This document shows, piece by piece, positions 1 to 6,626 of a DNA stretch of 14,099 nt (position 1 is its first letter; every line of letters starts with the position of its first letter). Where the stretch lies: the NCBI GenBank assembly GCA_020855015.1, contig JAHKLP010000063.1:1-14099 (forward strand). Reading direction: 5' to 3'. The position numbers were made by a program, and so were the translations under genes. The notes beneath the pieces are model-generated. The model made no database searches. It was not told the DNA's origin and saw only the letters and a program-made list of their open reading frames with translations. This stretch comes from Methanobacterium sp. (GTDB lineage Archaea; Methanobacteriota; Methanobacteria; Methanobacteriales; Methanobacteriaceae).

Positions 1-1
1 C

Positions 2-589
2 GACTGGCAAGTGCCAATTGTGGTTAAATTAGGACCCGGAAGAGTGAAAGATGATGTTCAACTGGTTGCAGAAGCCGGTGCCGATGTGATATCTGTTGAT
101 GGTATGGAAGGGGGCACTGGAGCAGCACCAGAAGTAGTTATTGAACATACCGGAATCCCAACACTTGCAGCTTTAATGGAAGCTGTGCATGGTCTGGAAG
201 AAATAGGTATGAAAGACACTGTGGATCTGATAATCACTGGTGGAATAAGAAGCGGAGCCGATGTGGCAAAATCTATGGCCCTTGGTGCTGATGCAGTGTA
301 CATTGGAACTGGTGCAATGATTGCCATGGGATGTATAGCCTGTCGTATGTGCTACACTGGTAAATGTCCAGTTGGAATAGCAACCCAGGATCCATTGCTT
401 TGTGAACGTCTGGATATAGATCTGGCTGCCATGAAAGTTGCCAACTACATAAAGTCTATGACTGAAGAGACCAAGATGCTGGCCCAACTGGCAGGACATG
501 ATGATATCCGTAAATTCAATCCTGACGACCTGCGAGCCTTAAACAGTGACACTGCACAGATAACTGGTCTGCGCCTTACTGGGCTTTAA
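2..589 (+). CDS. gltB: Glutamate synthase, archaeal-type large (FMN/Fe-S) domain, C-terminal part (5' end outside window)
   Basis: This is the end of the FMN-binding domain of glutamate synthase, which makes glutamate from 2-oxoglutarate and glutamine-derived ammonia. The frame is open to the left edge, so the GTG at 11 is not the start and the gene begins upstream. Visible family marks are a VKLGPGR segment, the glycine-rich VDGMEGGTGAAP stretch, a TGGIRSGADVAK phosphate-binding segment, and a cysteine cluster with codons at 332, 341, 350 and 365. Three of these fit the C-x5-C-x4-C spacing of the [3Fe-4S] site of bacterial GltS, followed by CPVGIATQDP. The fourth cysteine lies between the first two. 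Archaeal versions are usually stand-alone FMN-domain proteins with glutaminase and other domains on separate genes. That part is family knowledge and is not visible here. A terminator hairpin follows at once. Family assignment is secure; the domain content upstream is unknown. Confidence 0.93.
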   Translation, partial: DWQVPIVVKLGPGRVKDDVQLVAEAGADVISVDGMEGGTGAAPEVVIEHTGIPTLAALMEAVHGLEEIGMKDTVDLIITGGIRSGADVAKSMALGADAVYIGTGAMIAMGCIACRMCYTGKCPVGIATQDPLLCERLDIDLAAMKVANYIKSMTEETKMLAQLAGHDDIRKFNPDDLRALNSDTAQITGLRLTGL

Positions 590-605
590 TTAATTAAAAT
601 AGTTT

Positions 606-643
606 AAAGGGAAATAGATTAGTTTTATTATTTCCCTTTTTTT
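606..643 (+). terminator. Hairpin plus T-tract terminator after glutamate synthase
   Basis: An 11-bp perfect inverted repeat, AAAGGGAAATA (606-616) and TATTTCCCTTT (629-639) with a 12-nt loop, runs into a T-tract at 637-643. It starts 17 nt after the glutamate synthase stop codon, so it most likely ends that transcript. Confidence 0.75.
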
Positions 644-756
644 CTTATTTTTGACCTTTAAATGAATAAAAATCTATTCATAGACTTAACAAACAATAGA
701 ATTAATTTTAATTTAAGTAATAAGAACGTTTTTTCATAAAATGATTTTCATAAAAT

Positions 757-796
757 TAAAAAAAATGGAAAAAGGGATTATTTGATGGTAAATCCC
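757..796 (-). terminator. Hairpin and T-tract after DUF4013 copy 1
   Basis: On the minus strand, just past the stop codon of DUF4013 copy 1, GGGATT and AATCCC (774-779 and 791-796) can pair. Below this lie two T-runs interrupted by a few bases, reaching 757. This fits a terminator for the minus-strand gene. Confidence 0.5.
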
Positions 797-806
797 ATTA
801 TTTAAC

Positions 807-1499
807 CTATTCTCCTTCTAAACTGGATGCTACTAGTAGTCCAACTGCTCTGGAACCGAACATAGCGATGTAGGGTGTAATTACCAGTGGTAATAGTATG
901 AATCCAATCAGGATGAACATTGTTAGCCATCCTATCATGAAACCTATTACGCCTAGTATCCAGATCACTATGAGGGTGATGATATATTTACCCCAACCAA
1001 TTCTGGATATATGTTCTAGAATTTCGCTGAATCTGAATGCTGCTCCCAGTTCTCCGTCGTAGTAAGCCATGTTAGCAATGGCCATGAGTTCGAACAGTGA
1101 AATAATGATTGCAACTATCATGATTACAATGTACAGCAATGACATTAACCCGAAAACTGCGCTTGTAGCGGCAGTGTAGTCGGTGTAACTAGCAGTACTC
1201 ATCATTCCAATGCCCAAAACATACATAATTCCATAAAGTATGTAAATTGGGATGGCGTAAACAATACTTACAACAAAGATTTTCAGCCCATCAACGAACA
1301 TGTCGCCAATTTCATCGAATTCAGGGAGCTCGTCAATGCCAGCTAAAGTAGCCTTTATTATTCTGAATACATATCCATAGACTAAAAATATAGGAACTAA
1401 CAGTATCGAAGCGATGCATATCACACCTAATATCAGTACCTTTCCCCAGTCAGAGGAGGGGTACTTAACGGAGTCAGATATTATTTCTCCTATGTCCAT
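807..1499 (-). CDS. DUF4013 family membrane protein, array copy 1
   Basis: This is a 230-aa multi-spanning membrane protein of the DUF4013 family, whose function is unknown. It has about five hydrophobic stretches (roughly residues 20-48, 74-103, 113-146, 172-195 and 196-222). The conserved family core is present: IGEIISDS at the N-terminus, GYVFRIIK at 42-49, a polar segment with LPEFD and DG near 58-71, then ANMAYYDGELGAAFRF (142-157) and IGWGKY (167-172). A longer reading from an ATG at 1514 is possible. I prefer the ATG at 1499 because a GGAGGT ribosome binding site sits 7 nt before it and because the paralogs begin at the same residue. Its C-terminus lacks the PYLYxFYAR motif of copies 2 and 3, so it is diverged there. 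It is the last of four tandem paralogs and has its own promoter. Confidence 0.85.
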   Translation of the reverse strand: MDIGEIISDSVKYPSSDWGKVLILGVICIASILLVPIFLVYGYVFRIIKATLAGIDELPEFDEIGDMFVDGLKIFVVSIVYAIPIYILYGIMYVLGIGMMSTASYTDYTAATSAVFGLMSLLYIVIMIVAIIISLFELMAIANMAYYDGELGAAFRFSEILEHISRIGWGKYIITLIVIWILGVIGFMIGWLTMFILIGFILLPLVITPYIAMFGSRAVGLLVASSLEGE

Positions 1500-1533
1500 T
1501 TTTTTTACCTCCATTTTTTTTTAACAACTCTAT

Positions 1534-1649
1534 TTATGCACTTCCTTTTATAAAAAAGTTCCATTTTAGTAATATTCAAAGTAGTAAGAATAGTATTAGG
1601 GCATCATAGAATTAATTATAGAATAATAAAAGAATATTTGATTTTTATG
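1534..1649. repeat. Duplicated upstream block of DUF4013 copy 1 (pairs with 2445-2567)
   Basis: This non-coding stretch aligns by eye with 2445-2567 at about nine positions in ten over its two best parts (1534-1607 and the last 35 nt). It starts at TTATGCACTTC, includes the TATA box and a TATTAGGGCAT element, and ends at GAATAATAAAAGAATA followed by a T-rich end. The copies differ mainly by one short indel region in the middle. It extends well beyond a core promoter. Confidence 0.8.
1546..1558 (-). promoter_or_regulatory. TATA box of DUF4013 copy 1
   Basis: On the minus strand the A/T-rich box CTTTTTTATAAAA lies in a block shared with copy 2. A start about 25 nt downstream would fall near 1526 and give a leader of roughly 27 nt carrying the GGAGGT site. 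Confidence 0.6.
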
Positions 1650-1672
1650 TGGTTCATCTTACACATAATTGG

Positions 1673-1691
1673 TAAATAAAAAAGAGAAAAA
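1673..1691 (-). terminator. T-rich terminator after DUF4013 copy 2
   Basis: On the minus strand the sequence is a run of T broken by single C bases (CTTTTTCTCTTTTTT), about 20-40 nt after the copy 2 stop codon. Archaeal RNA polymerase commonly stops at such T-tracts. A near-identical tract follows copy 3. Confidence 0.5.
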
Positions 1692-1713
1692 GATGTTGGA
1701 TTTCAAATTTTTA

Positions 1714-2406
1714 TTAATCACCGTTCATTTCCACTGTTGATTTAAATATTAGAGCTAGGGATCTTGCATAGAATATGTATAGGTAGGGATATATTAATAG
1801 GATTGCAATGATCATTCCAATTAGTGGGATTTGGCTCAGAAAACTTGTAACTACGCCGCCAATAACTCCAATAACAATCATCACAATGTACCATACAAGG
1901 TATTTTCCCCATCCAATCATGGCTATTTGTTCCAGTATTTCGCCGAATCTAAAGGCTGCTCCTAGTTCGCTGTCGTATAAAGCCATGTTAGCAATGGCAA
2001 TTATTGCCATAAGCCCAAATACAATGGCTAGAACAACTCCAATTAGAGATATACCACCTAAAAGTGCAATAAATATAGTAGGGTCAGCCATCCCTGTTAT
2101 TGATACAGAAGCGATAGAGGTCCATCCTCCAATTATTATTACTACAATTGGAATTAAGAAATAAACTAAAGTCACAATAAACACGTTCAAACCATCTACG
2201 AACATTTCTCCCAACATATCGAAGTCAGGTAGTTCGCTGAAACCGGCAATTGAACTTTTCAATATTCTGAAACAGTAGCCCATTACCAGAAATATTGGAA
2301 TTATTATTATAAAACTTGTAAGGAACAAAATCCCCAATATCAATATTTTAGTCCAGTCCCTTGAAGGAAACCTGATGGAGTCTGATATTATTTCTCCAAT
2401 TTCCAT
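1714..2406 (-). CDS. DUF4013 family membrane protein, array copy 2
   Basis: This is a 230-aa polytopic membrane protein of unknown function in the DUF4013 family. Its N-terminus IGEIISDS and DW (residues 3-18) precede a first hydrophobic stretch (20-42). GYCFRILK (43-50) leads into the polar segment ELPDFD and DG (58-72). The second conserved block is ANMALYDSELGAAFRF (139-154) with IGWGKY at 164-169, followed by two more hydrophobic stretches and the PYLYIFYAR motif (207-215). It is most like copy 3, with long shared runs such as PIFLVMGYCFRILKSSIAGF. The ATG at 2406 is preceded by a weak AGGATGTGA site. Its own TATA box and T-rich 3' end suggest a single-gene transcript. Confidence 0.87.
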   Translation of the reverse strand: MEIGEIISDSIRFPSRDWTKILILGILFLTSFIIIIPIFLVMGYCFRILKSSIAGFSELPDFDMLGEMFVDGLNVFIVTLVYFLIPIVVIIIGGWTSIASVSITGMADPTIFIALLGGISLIGVVLAIVFGLMAIIAIANMALYDSELGAAFRFGEILEQIAMIGWGKYLVWYIVMIVIGVIGGVVTSFLSQIPLIGMIIAILLIYPYLYIFYARSLALIFKSTVEMNGD

Positions 2407-2444
2407 ATCTTCACATCCTTTTTGGATTATATGTCATATTATTG

Positions 2445-2567
2445 TTATGCACTTCATTTTATAAAAAAGTACCATTTTAGGAAGTATTCACAGTAGTTAG
2501 AATAATATTAGGGCATAATTTAGAATAATCATTATTATAGAATAATAAAAGAATAGTTGATTTTATG
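2445..2567. repeat. Duplicated upstream block of DUF4013 copy 2 (pairs with 1534-1649)
   Basis: This is the second copy of the conserved upstream block. It keeps the TTATGCACTTC start, the TTTTATAAAAAAGT box, the AATATTAGGGCAT element and the GAATAATAAAAGAATA end. It lies between the starts of copy 2 and the 3' end of copy 3. Confidence 0.8.
2457..2470 (-). promoter_or_regulatory. TATA box of DUF4013 copy 2
   Basis: Minus-strand box ACTTTTTTATAAAA, the same as in copy 1. A start about 25 nt downstream would give a leader of roughly 30 nt before the ATG at 2406. Confidence 0.6.
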
Positions 2568-2593
2568 AGATGCTTATTGTACTATTAAATTAA

Positions 2594-2612
2594 TAAAGAA
2601 AAAAGAGAAAAA
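2594..2612 (-). terminator. T-rich terminator after DUF4013 copy 3
   Basis: Minus-strand T-run broken by C bases (CTTTTTCTCTTTTTTCTTT), 40-60 nt after the copy 3 stop. It matches the tract after copy 2, which shows that the 3' flank was duplicated along with the genes. Confidence 0.5.
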
Positions 2613-2652
2613 GGGTGTTTAAATTTTCTTAATTTTATTTAACACCTTCCAT

Positions 2653-3327
2653 TCACACATTTGATTCGAACAGCAGAGCCAGAGATCTTGCATAGAACAT
2701 GTAAAGGTAAGGATATACCAATAGGATTGCAATGACTGTTCCTATTATAGGGATCATGTTTAAAAGCCCTGCAATCATCCCTCCAACAAATCCAATGATT
2801 ATCATAACAATATACCATACAATATATTTTCCCCAACCAATCAGGGATATATGTTCTAATATCTCGCTGAATCTGAAGGCTGCTCCCAGTTCTCCATCAT
2901 TCAAGGCCATGTTAGCAATTGCTATTGTTGATATTAACCCTAATAAAATGGCTAGGATCATTCCAATAATGGTAGTACCGCCGATAAGTCCAAGGAATAT
3001 GGTTGGGTCAGTCATTCCTGTTAATGATACAGAAGCGATTGAAGCCCATACTCCCAAGAAAATAACTATGGCTGGAATTAGGAAATATATTAACTGGACA
3101 ACGAATACCTTCAAACCATCTATGAACATTGCACCCCACTCATCAAAGTCAGGTAGTTCATTGAAACCAGCAATTGAACTTTTCAATATTCGGAAACAGT
3201 AGCCCATTACCAGAAATATTGGAATTATTACAATACTGATCAGGAACAAAATCCCAAGAATCAAAACTTTCTTCCAGTCCTGTGATGGGAAATTTATTGA
3301 ATTTGATATAATCTCTCCAATCTCCAT
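2653..3327 (-). CDS. DUF4013 family membrane protein, array copy 3
   Basis: This is a 224-aa polytopic membrane protein of unknown function and the closest paralog of copy 2. It carries IGEIISNS at the N-terminus, GYCFRILKSSIAGF (42-55), the polar ELPDFDEWG and DG segment (57-71), ANMALNDGELGAAFRF (138-153), IGWGKYIVWYIVMI (163-176) and PYLYMFYAR (206-214). Hydrophobic stretches fall at about 20-47, 74-104, 108-140, 168-190 and 191-220. A clear AGGAGGT site lies a few bases before the ATG at 3327. The C-terminus is about six residues shorter than copy 2. Conserved blocks sit at the same positions in all four copies, so these are full-length genes rather than decayed fragments. Confidence 0.87.
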   Translation of the reverse strand: MEIGEIISNSINFPSQDWKKVLILGILFLISIVIIPIFLVMGYCFRILKSSIAGFNELPDFDEWGAMFIDGLKVFVVQLIYFLIPAIVIFLGVWASIASVSLTGMTDPTIFLGLIGGTTIIGMILAILLGLISTIAIANMALNDGELGAAFRFSEILEHISLIGWGKYIVWYIVMIIIGFVGGMIAGLLNMIPIIGTVIAILLVYPYLYMFYARSLALLFESNV

Positions 3328-3369
3328 AATTATACCTCCTTTTTGAATATAATTTGGTCTGTTTCTTTT

Positions 3370-3381
3370 GTTATAAAAACA
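3370..3381 (-). promoter_or_regulatory. Probable TATA box of DUF4013 copy 3
   Basis: Minus-strand GTTTTTATAAC lies about 45 nt before the ATG at 3327, giving a predicted leader of about 20-25 nt. The long block shared by copies 1 and 2 is not recognisable here beyond a short ATTTTAGGAAG remnant at about 3442-3452. Confidence 0.5.
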
Positions 3382-3470
3382 TAATGCGTTCTTTTCACTT
3401 ATTAACTAAAAATCCATATAAATAATAGTTAATCTGTGGCAATTTTAGGAAGATAGATGTTGTATTTTTC

Positions 3471-4166
3471 TCAAGGTTTTTTAAACCCAGAAATAAACAA
3501 AAGCCCTAAAGCTCTGGCGAATAATAGGTAAAGGTAGGGAAAGAGGATTAACATGATCAAAGCCCAGCCCAGGACAGGTATGAGTATAAGTATGCTCGCC
3601 ACAAATCCCATGACCGATCCTACTATAATCATCACCACGTACCATACGATGAAGTCAACCCATCCAATTTTAGAAATCATGTCCATTATTTCCCTGAATT
3701 GGAAGGCCGCCTTAAGTTCTCCTTCATTGTATGCCATGTTGGCCAGGCCAATGGTGAAGAAAACTCCGAAAATAAATGTTACAACTAATCCCAAGATAAA
3801 TGTTCCACCCATAAAGCTCAGGGCTGTGGTGGGGTATGCTGTTGCTCCTGCATCCTGAAGGACTATTAGTGAACCGACCGAAGCCCACATACCGCCGAAT
3901 ATGATGATGAATGGGATAATAAAGTAGATCAGTTGCACTAAAAACACTTTAAAACCATCAATTAACATTTCCCCCCAATTATCATAATCAGGAAGATCAT
4001 TGACATCTTTTATTGACCATTTCAGAACTCTAAACACATATCCCATGAATAGAAAAGCAGGTATGATTAAAAAACCCATTACAAATAATATTCCCAGAGT
4101 CAACACTTTTTTCCAGTTTTTCGATGAATATCTTGCCGCATCAGTAGTCAAATATCCTATATCCAT
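3471..4166 (-). CDS. DUF4013 family membrane protein, array copy 4 (divergent)
   Basis: This is a 231-aa polytopic membrane protein and the most diverged of the four DUF4013 paralogs. It starts MDIGYLTTDA rather than IGEIISDS. GYVFRVLK is kept (42-49), as are the LPDYD and DG polar segment (58-71), the ANMAYNEGELKAAFQF block (142-157) and IGW (167-169), but the following GKY is replaced by VDF. The PYLYLLFAR motif (210-218) resembles copies 2 and 3. The ATG at 4166 follows a GGGGTAAAGGT ribosome binding site. It is the upstream-most gene of the array. The positions invariant in all four copies (GYxFRxxK, LPxxD, DG, ANMA, ELxAAFxF, IGW) are the best guide to functional residues. Function is unknown. 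Confidence 0.84.
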   Translation of the reverse strand: MDIGYLTTDAARYSSKNWKKVLTLGILFVMGFLIIPAFLFMGYVFRVLKWSIKDVNDLPDYDNWGEMLIDGFKVFLVQLIYFIIPFIIIFGGMWASVGSLIVLQDAGATAYPTTALSFMGGTFILGLVVTFIFGVFFTIGLANMAYNEGELKAAFQFREIMDMISKIGWVDFIVWYVVMIIVGSVMGFVASILILIPVLGWALIMLILFPYLYLLFARALGLLFISGFKKP

Positions 4167-4208
4167 ACCTTTACCCCTTCACTTAATTAAGAGAAACTTC
4201 ACTGCTAT

Positions 4209-4221
4209 TTTAATATAATTA
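4209..4221 (-). promoter_or_regulatory. Probable TATA box of DUF4013 copy 4
   Basis: Minus-strand TAATTATATTAAA is about 45-55 nt before the ATG at 4166, giving a short leader of about 20-25 nt with the GGGGTAAAGGT site. Confidence 0.5.
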
Positions 4222-4318
4222 CATTTGTTTATAGTAAATAAATGATAATAATTTATGGAAAGTTAGAAAGATTTGATATTCAATTCAAATTTGGGAACAA
4301 AAGAAGAATCCATAATAA

Positions 4319-4357
4319 AAGCTAATATCATTTGCCCGGGATCATCATCATTAGCTT
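4319..4357. repeat. Inverted repeat between divergent promoters
   Basis: AAGCTAAT (4319-4326) and ATTAGCTT (4350-4357) are perfect 8-bp arms around a 23-nt middle that contains CCCGGG (4335-4340), unusually GC-rich for this intergenic region. It could be an operator for one or both flanking genes or a remnant hairpin. Confidence 0.4.
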
Positions 4358-4416
4358 AAATTCATTATACAATCTCCCCTATAATCATTGAGAAAACACA
4401 AATCTTTAAAAGTAAT

Positions 4417-4428
4417 AATAATATATAT
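4417..4428 (+). promoter_or_regulatory. Probable TATA box of the tyrosine-rich protein gene
   Basis: AATAATATATAT lies about 70-80 nt before the ATG at 4496. The predicted leader is about 45-50 nt and contains a possible weak hairpin and the GGGTG ribosome binding site. Confidence 0.5.
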
Positions 4429-4495
4429 GGATAAAAAAATAAGGGACTAATCCATCAATGTTTTTTAAAAGGATTAATGAATTAAGGGTGTATCA

Positions 4496-5188
4496 ATGAA
4501 ATGGCAGGTTATATTAATAGCAGTCCTGGCGATATTTGGGGCTTACCTCGTTATTTCAGTTGCCGCAGGTCCTTTTGAACCAGTTGGTAGATTGGGCTTC
4601 GTGAAACTTGCCAACCCTGACATGTACCCTGGACATCCTCATTCTCAACTTTTAGCTGAATATGCTAAAGAAAGAGGTTCTAAGTGTGCTTTAGTTGTTC
4701 ATTTTGCAGGAGATTCCGGTTATCACAGTTACATGGAGGATGATGTGATGATAATCGAAATGGCATTGATTGACACCAATGGTACTGGTGCTGCTGATCC
4801 TACAGACTATGCAGATTCACTTGATTTAGCACTATATGGGCCACAGGAGGGTAGATATAAATTCAGGGCGGATGGCATTGAATTTGAAAATTGGAGTGCA
4901 GCACGTCAATACATACTGGATATAGCTGCTCGAAATGGGCAGCAAGGGCCTATGCCAATGGTATGGCATGGAACTGCCCGATCAGGAAATCCCATATTCA
5001 CACAGGGCTGTGGGTTCCCGCTATACTTCTATATCACCTGGCAGGAGTACGGCAGATTCGCAGCTTATTACTATATCATTAAGGGTATGATTACTCCCTA
5101 TATTTACCTACCATACAGGAATTATGAACTACTCCACGCTCCTGAATTGCAGTATTATTACACTAACCACATGCTTGATTATCGATAG
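4496..5188 (+). CDS. Putative exported or membrane-anchored protein with tyrosine-rich C-terminus, unknown function
   Basis: I do not recognise this 230-aa protein. Residues 5-24 form one hydrophobic segment after MKWQ, ending SVAAG. That is compatible with a cleaved signal peptide or an N-terminal anchor, so most of the chain should lie outside the cytoplasm. There is no lipobox cysteine. The body has two cysteines (C64 and C172) that could form a disulfide, and acidic stretches around 81-110. From 177 to 230 there are 14 tyrosines in 54 residues, including two YYY triplets (191-193 and 220-222). GGGTG ends 5 nt before the ATG, which supports this start. It is divergent from the DUF4013 array and convergent with trm1, with a T8 tract at 5234-5241 as a likely stop signal. 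A surface or cell-wall role is only a guess. Confidence 0.75.
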   Translation: MKWQVILIAVLAIFGAYLVISVAAGPFEPVGRLGFVKLANPDMYPGHPHSQLLAEYAKERGSKCALVVHFAGDSGYHSYMEDDVMIIEMALIDTNGTGAADPTDYADSLDLALYGPQEGRYKFRADGIEFENWSAARQYILDIAARNGQQGPMPMVWHGTARSGNPIFTQGCGFPLYFYITWQEYGRFAAYYYIIKGMITPYIYLPYRNYELLHAPELQYYYTNHMLDYR

Positions 5189-5222
5189 ACAAATCGCTAG
5201 AGTAGAATAAGGCCGTAATGTT

Positions 5223-6419
5223 CTATAGGGTTCTTTTTTTTATGATAGATTTCTCCGTTTTATTGGAATCTCTATTTACCTTTAAAATAATTTTTTCAAT
5301 ATAAGGTAATGGTGCATCAGTCTTAACACCATTAGGATTAAAGTGAGTTCTATAGACTTGGTACCCACCCTCTTTAATTAATTCTATGGTTGAATTTAGT
5401 GGAGGGGCACTGGTTTTCAACTTTCTACAAATAGTATGCAGATCATAAAATGATGGTGGAGCATCAGACTCCTCATAACACTTTTCTAGGAGTTTTAAGA
5501 CTTTATTCTCGGTGTTTAGATTTAAATCAGGCACATTATTTAACATGCTCCCTATAAAATCAGAATCTTGAATTTTACCCGACCACAATGGACCACCAAC
5601 ATCCCACGTTTCTCCACACTCAGGGCACTTAATGGGTATTCGAGGAGTTAATCCTCTAAAAACCTGCCGATTCAGACATTTAGGGCAATATGCAATGTAA
5701 CCAAGGCTTTCCAATGATCTATCTGTATTTTTAGCCCCCTTACCCACCAAGGCGTAGAGACGCATATAATGCTCTGTGCTATGGGAAAACTGGAAATCCA
5801 AATACTTTTTATACTTGGAAAATGTACGGCATAGAAATCCTGCCAGGATTCTAATACCGGTTTCATGACAATACTCATTCCGCAGTGGTTTTGCCCCATA
5901 CTTTCTGATACATGGTTTTTTATAGGTACCACAAAGAGCCGAAGTATCGGTGGCTGTAACACAAATCAATCCCCCTGCCTTCAAACTGGAGGCAGCTGAT
6001 TCCACATATGGTGCGGGAGTTCCGAAAGGATCAATATCCACTACATCAAACTTTCCACGGCATTTACGTAGCAGAAGATTGGCATCCTCCCTACAGACAT
6101 GCACATTATCCAAACCATTATTTGCAATGTTATCACGGGCAAGTTCAACTGCTAATGGGTTTAAATCATTCACCACTGCCATTGAAACTCCTTCTATTTC
6201 TTTTGAGTATCTTATGCCTCGTATACCACTACCTGTGAAGGCATCACAAATGGCAATATCCTCATCAATTCTCTGGCGGTATGCTGTTATAGCAGCTACT
6301 GACAAGTCCCGGTTAAGTTCCATGGCCGGATTATAAAAAACAGGAGCTTTAGATGATACTTTTTCATACTGGGGAATTTTTATCCTTACAAGGCCCTCAT
6401 CTATCAACAAGTAGTCCAT
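5223..6419 (-). CDS. trm1: tRNA (guanine26-N2)-dimethyltransferase Trm1
   Basis: Trm1 uses S-adenosylmethionine to make N2,N2-dimethylguanosine at position 26 of tRNA in the cytoplasm. The 398-aa protein has the typical archaeal length and motifs. The early FYNPAMELNRDLS segment (28-40) is a Trm1 hallmark. The SAM-binding loop DAFTGSGIRG is at 59-68, and NDLNP at 84-88 ends the next strand. The catalytic DIDPFGTP is at 128-135. A C-terminal zinc ribbon has cysteines at 245, 248, 265 and 268 with GGPLW after it (275-279). GAGGT lies 8 nt before the ATG at 6419. A TATA-like box at about 6459-6472 predicts a 20-nt leader. It converges with the upstream exported-protein gene with a 34-bp gap and looks monocistronic. 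All key motifs are intact. Confidence 0.96.
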   Translation of the reverse strand: MDYLLIDEGLVRIKIPQYEKVSSKAPVFYNPAMELNRDLSVAAITAYRQRIDEDIAICDAFTGSGIRGIRYSKEIEGVSMAVVNDLNPLAVELARDNIANNGLDNVHVCREDANLLLRKCRGKFDVVDIDPFGTPAPYVESAASSLKAGGLICVTATDTSALCGTYKKPCIRKYGAKPLRNEYCHETGIRILAGFLCRTFSKYKKYLDFQFSHSTEHYMRLYALVGKGAKNTDRSLESLGYIAYCPKCLNRQVFRGLTPRIPIKCPECGETWDVGGPLWSGKIQDSDFIGSMLNNVPDLNLNTENKVLKLLEKCYEESDAPPSFYDLHTICRKLKTSAPPLNSTIELIKEGGYQVYRTHFNPNGVKTDAPLPYIEKIILKVNRDSNKTEKSIIKKRTL

Positions 6420-6458
6420 ATACTAAACCTCTTCATTATCATAAATCTAGTTAGATTA

Positions 6459-6472
6459 ATTTTTTAATATGG
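6459..6472 (-). promoter_or_regulatory. Probable TATA box of trm1
   Basis: Minus-strand CCATATTAAAAAAT sits about 45 nt before the ATG at 6419, the spacing expected for a short-leader archaeal transcript. Confidence 0.45.
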
Positions 6473-6520
6473 GAATTAATTTACTTCAATACAATATGAA
6501 TTAGCCAATAAGGCGTTCAT

Positions 6521-6545
6521 TTATATAGTTAATAATATATTATAC
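6521..6545 (+). promoter_or_regulatory. A/T-rich promoter region of the CPBP protease gene
   Basis: TTATATAG and AATATATTATAC are alternative TATA candidates 80-105 nt before the ATG at 6627. I cannot tell which is used. The predicted leader is about 50-75 nt. Confidence 0.35.
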
Positions 6546-6626
6546 ACTATTGTTATTTAAGAGATTAGAATGTGGATGTTAATGGTTTTATCTTACTATC
6601 GATAAGTATCATTGGAGTTAAAGATT

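Larger units (their letters stand above)
4167..4495. other. Divergent intergenic region between DUF4013 copy 4 and the tyrosine-rich protein gene
   Basis: No coding frame or RNA gene is recognisable in these 329 bases. They contain the two outward TATA boxes (about 4209-4221 minus and 4417-4428 plus) and an 8-bp inverted repeat at 4319-4357. There is also a weak 6-bp hairpin, TAATCC (4448-4453) with GGATTA (4471-4476), in the predicted leader of the plus-strand gene. Confidence 0.6.

Noticed and set aside
1808..3858. Plus-strand open frames opposite DUF4013 copies 2, 3 and 4 (118, 156 and 101 aa)
   Set aside because: They lie exactly antisense to conserved membrane-protein genes, lack ribosome binding sites, and their recurrence at the same offset is explained by the paralogy and codon use of the real genes.
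807..5188. Mobile element or genomic island covering the DUF4013 array
   Set aside because: No transposase, integrase, terminal inverted repeats or target-site duplication is visible, and base composition looks like the rest of the window.
5672..6336. Extra open frames overlapping trm1 on both strands
   Set aside because: The trm1 frame carries every catalytic and zinc motif; the others show no family features.
6612..6626. TTG start adding five residues to the CPBP protease
   Set aside because: The TTG overlaps the GGAG ribosome binding site that serves the ATG at 6627.
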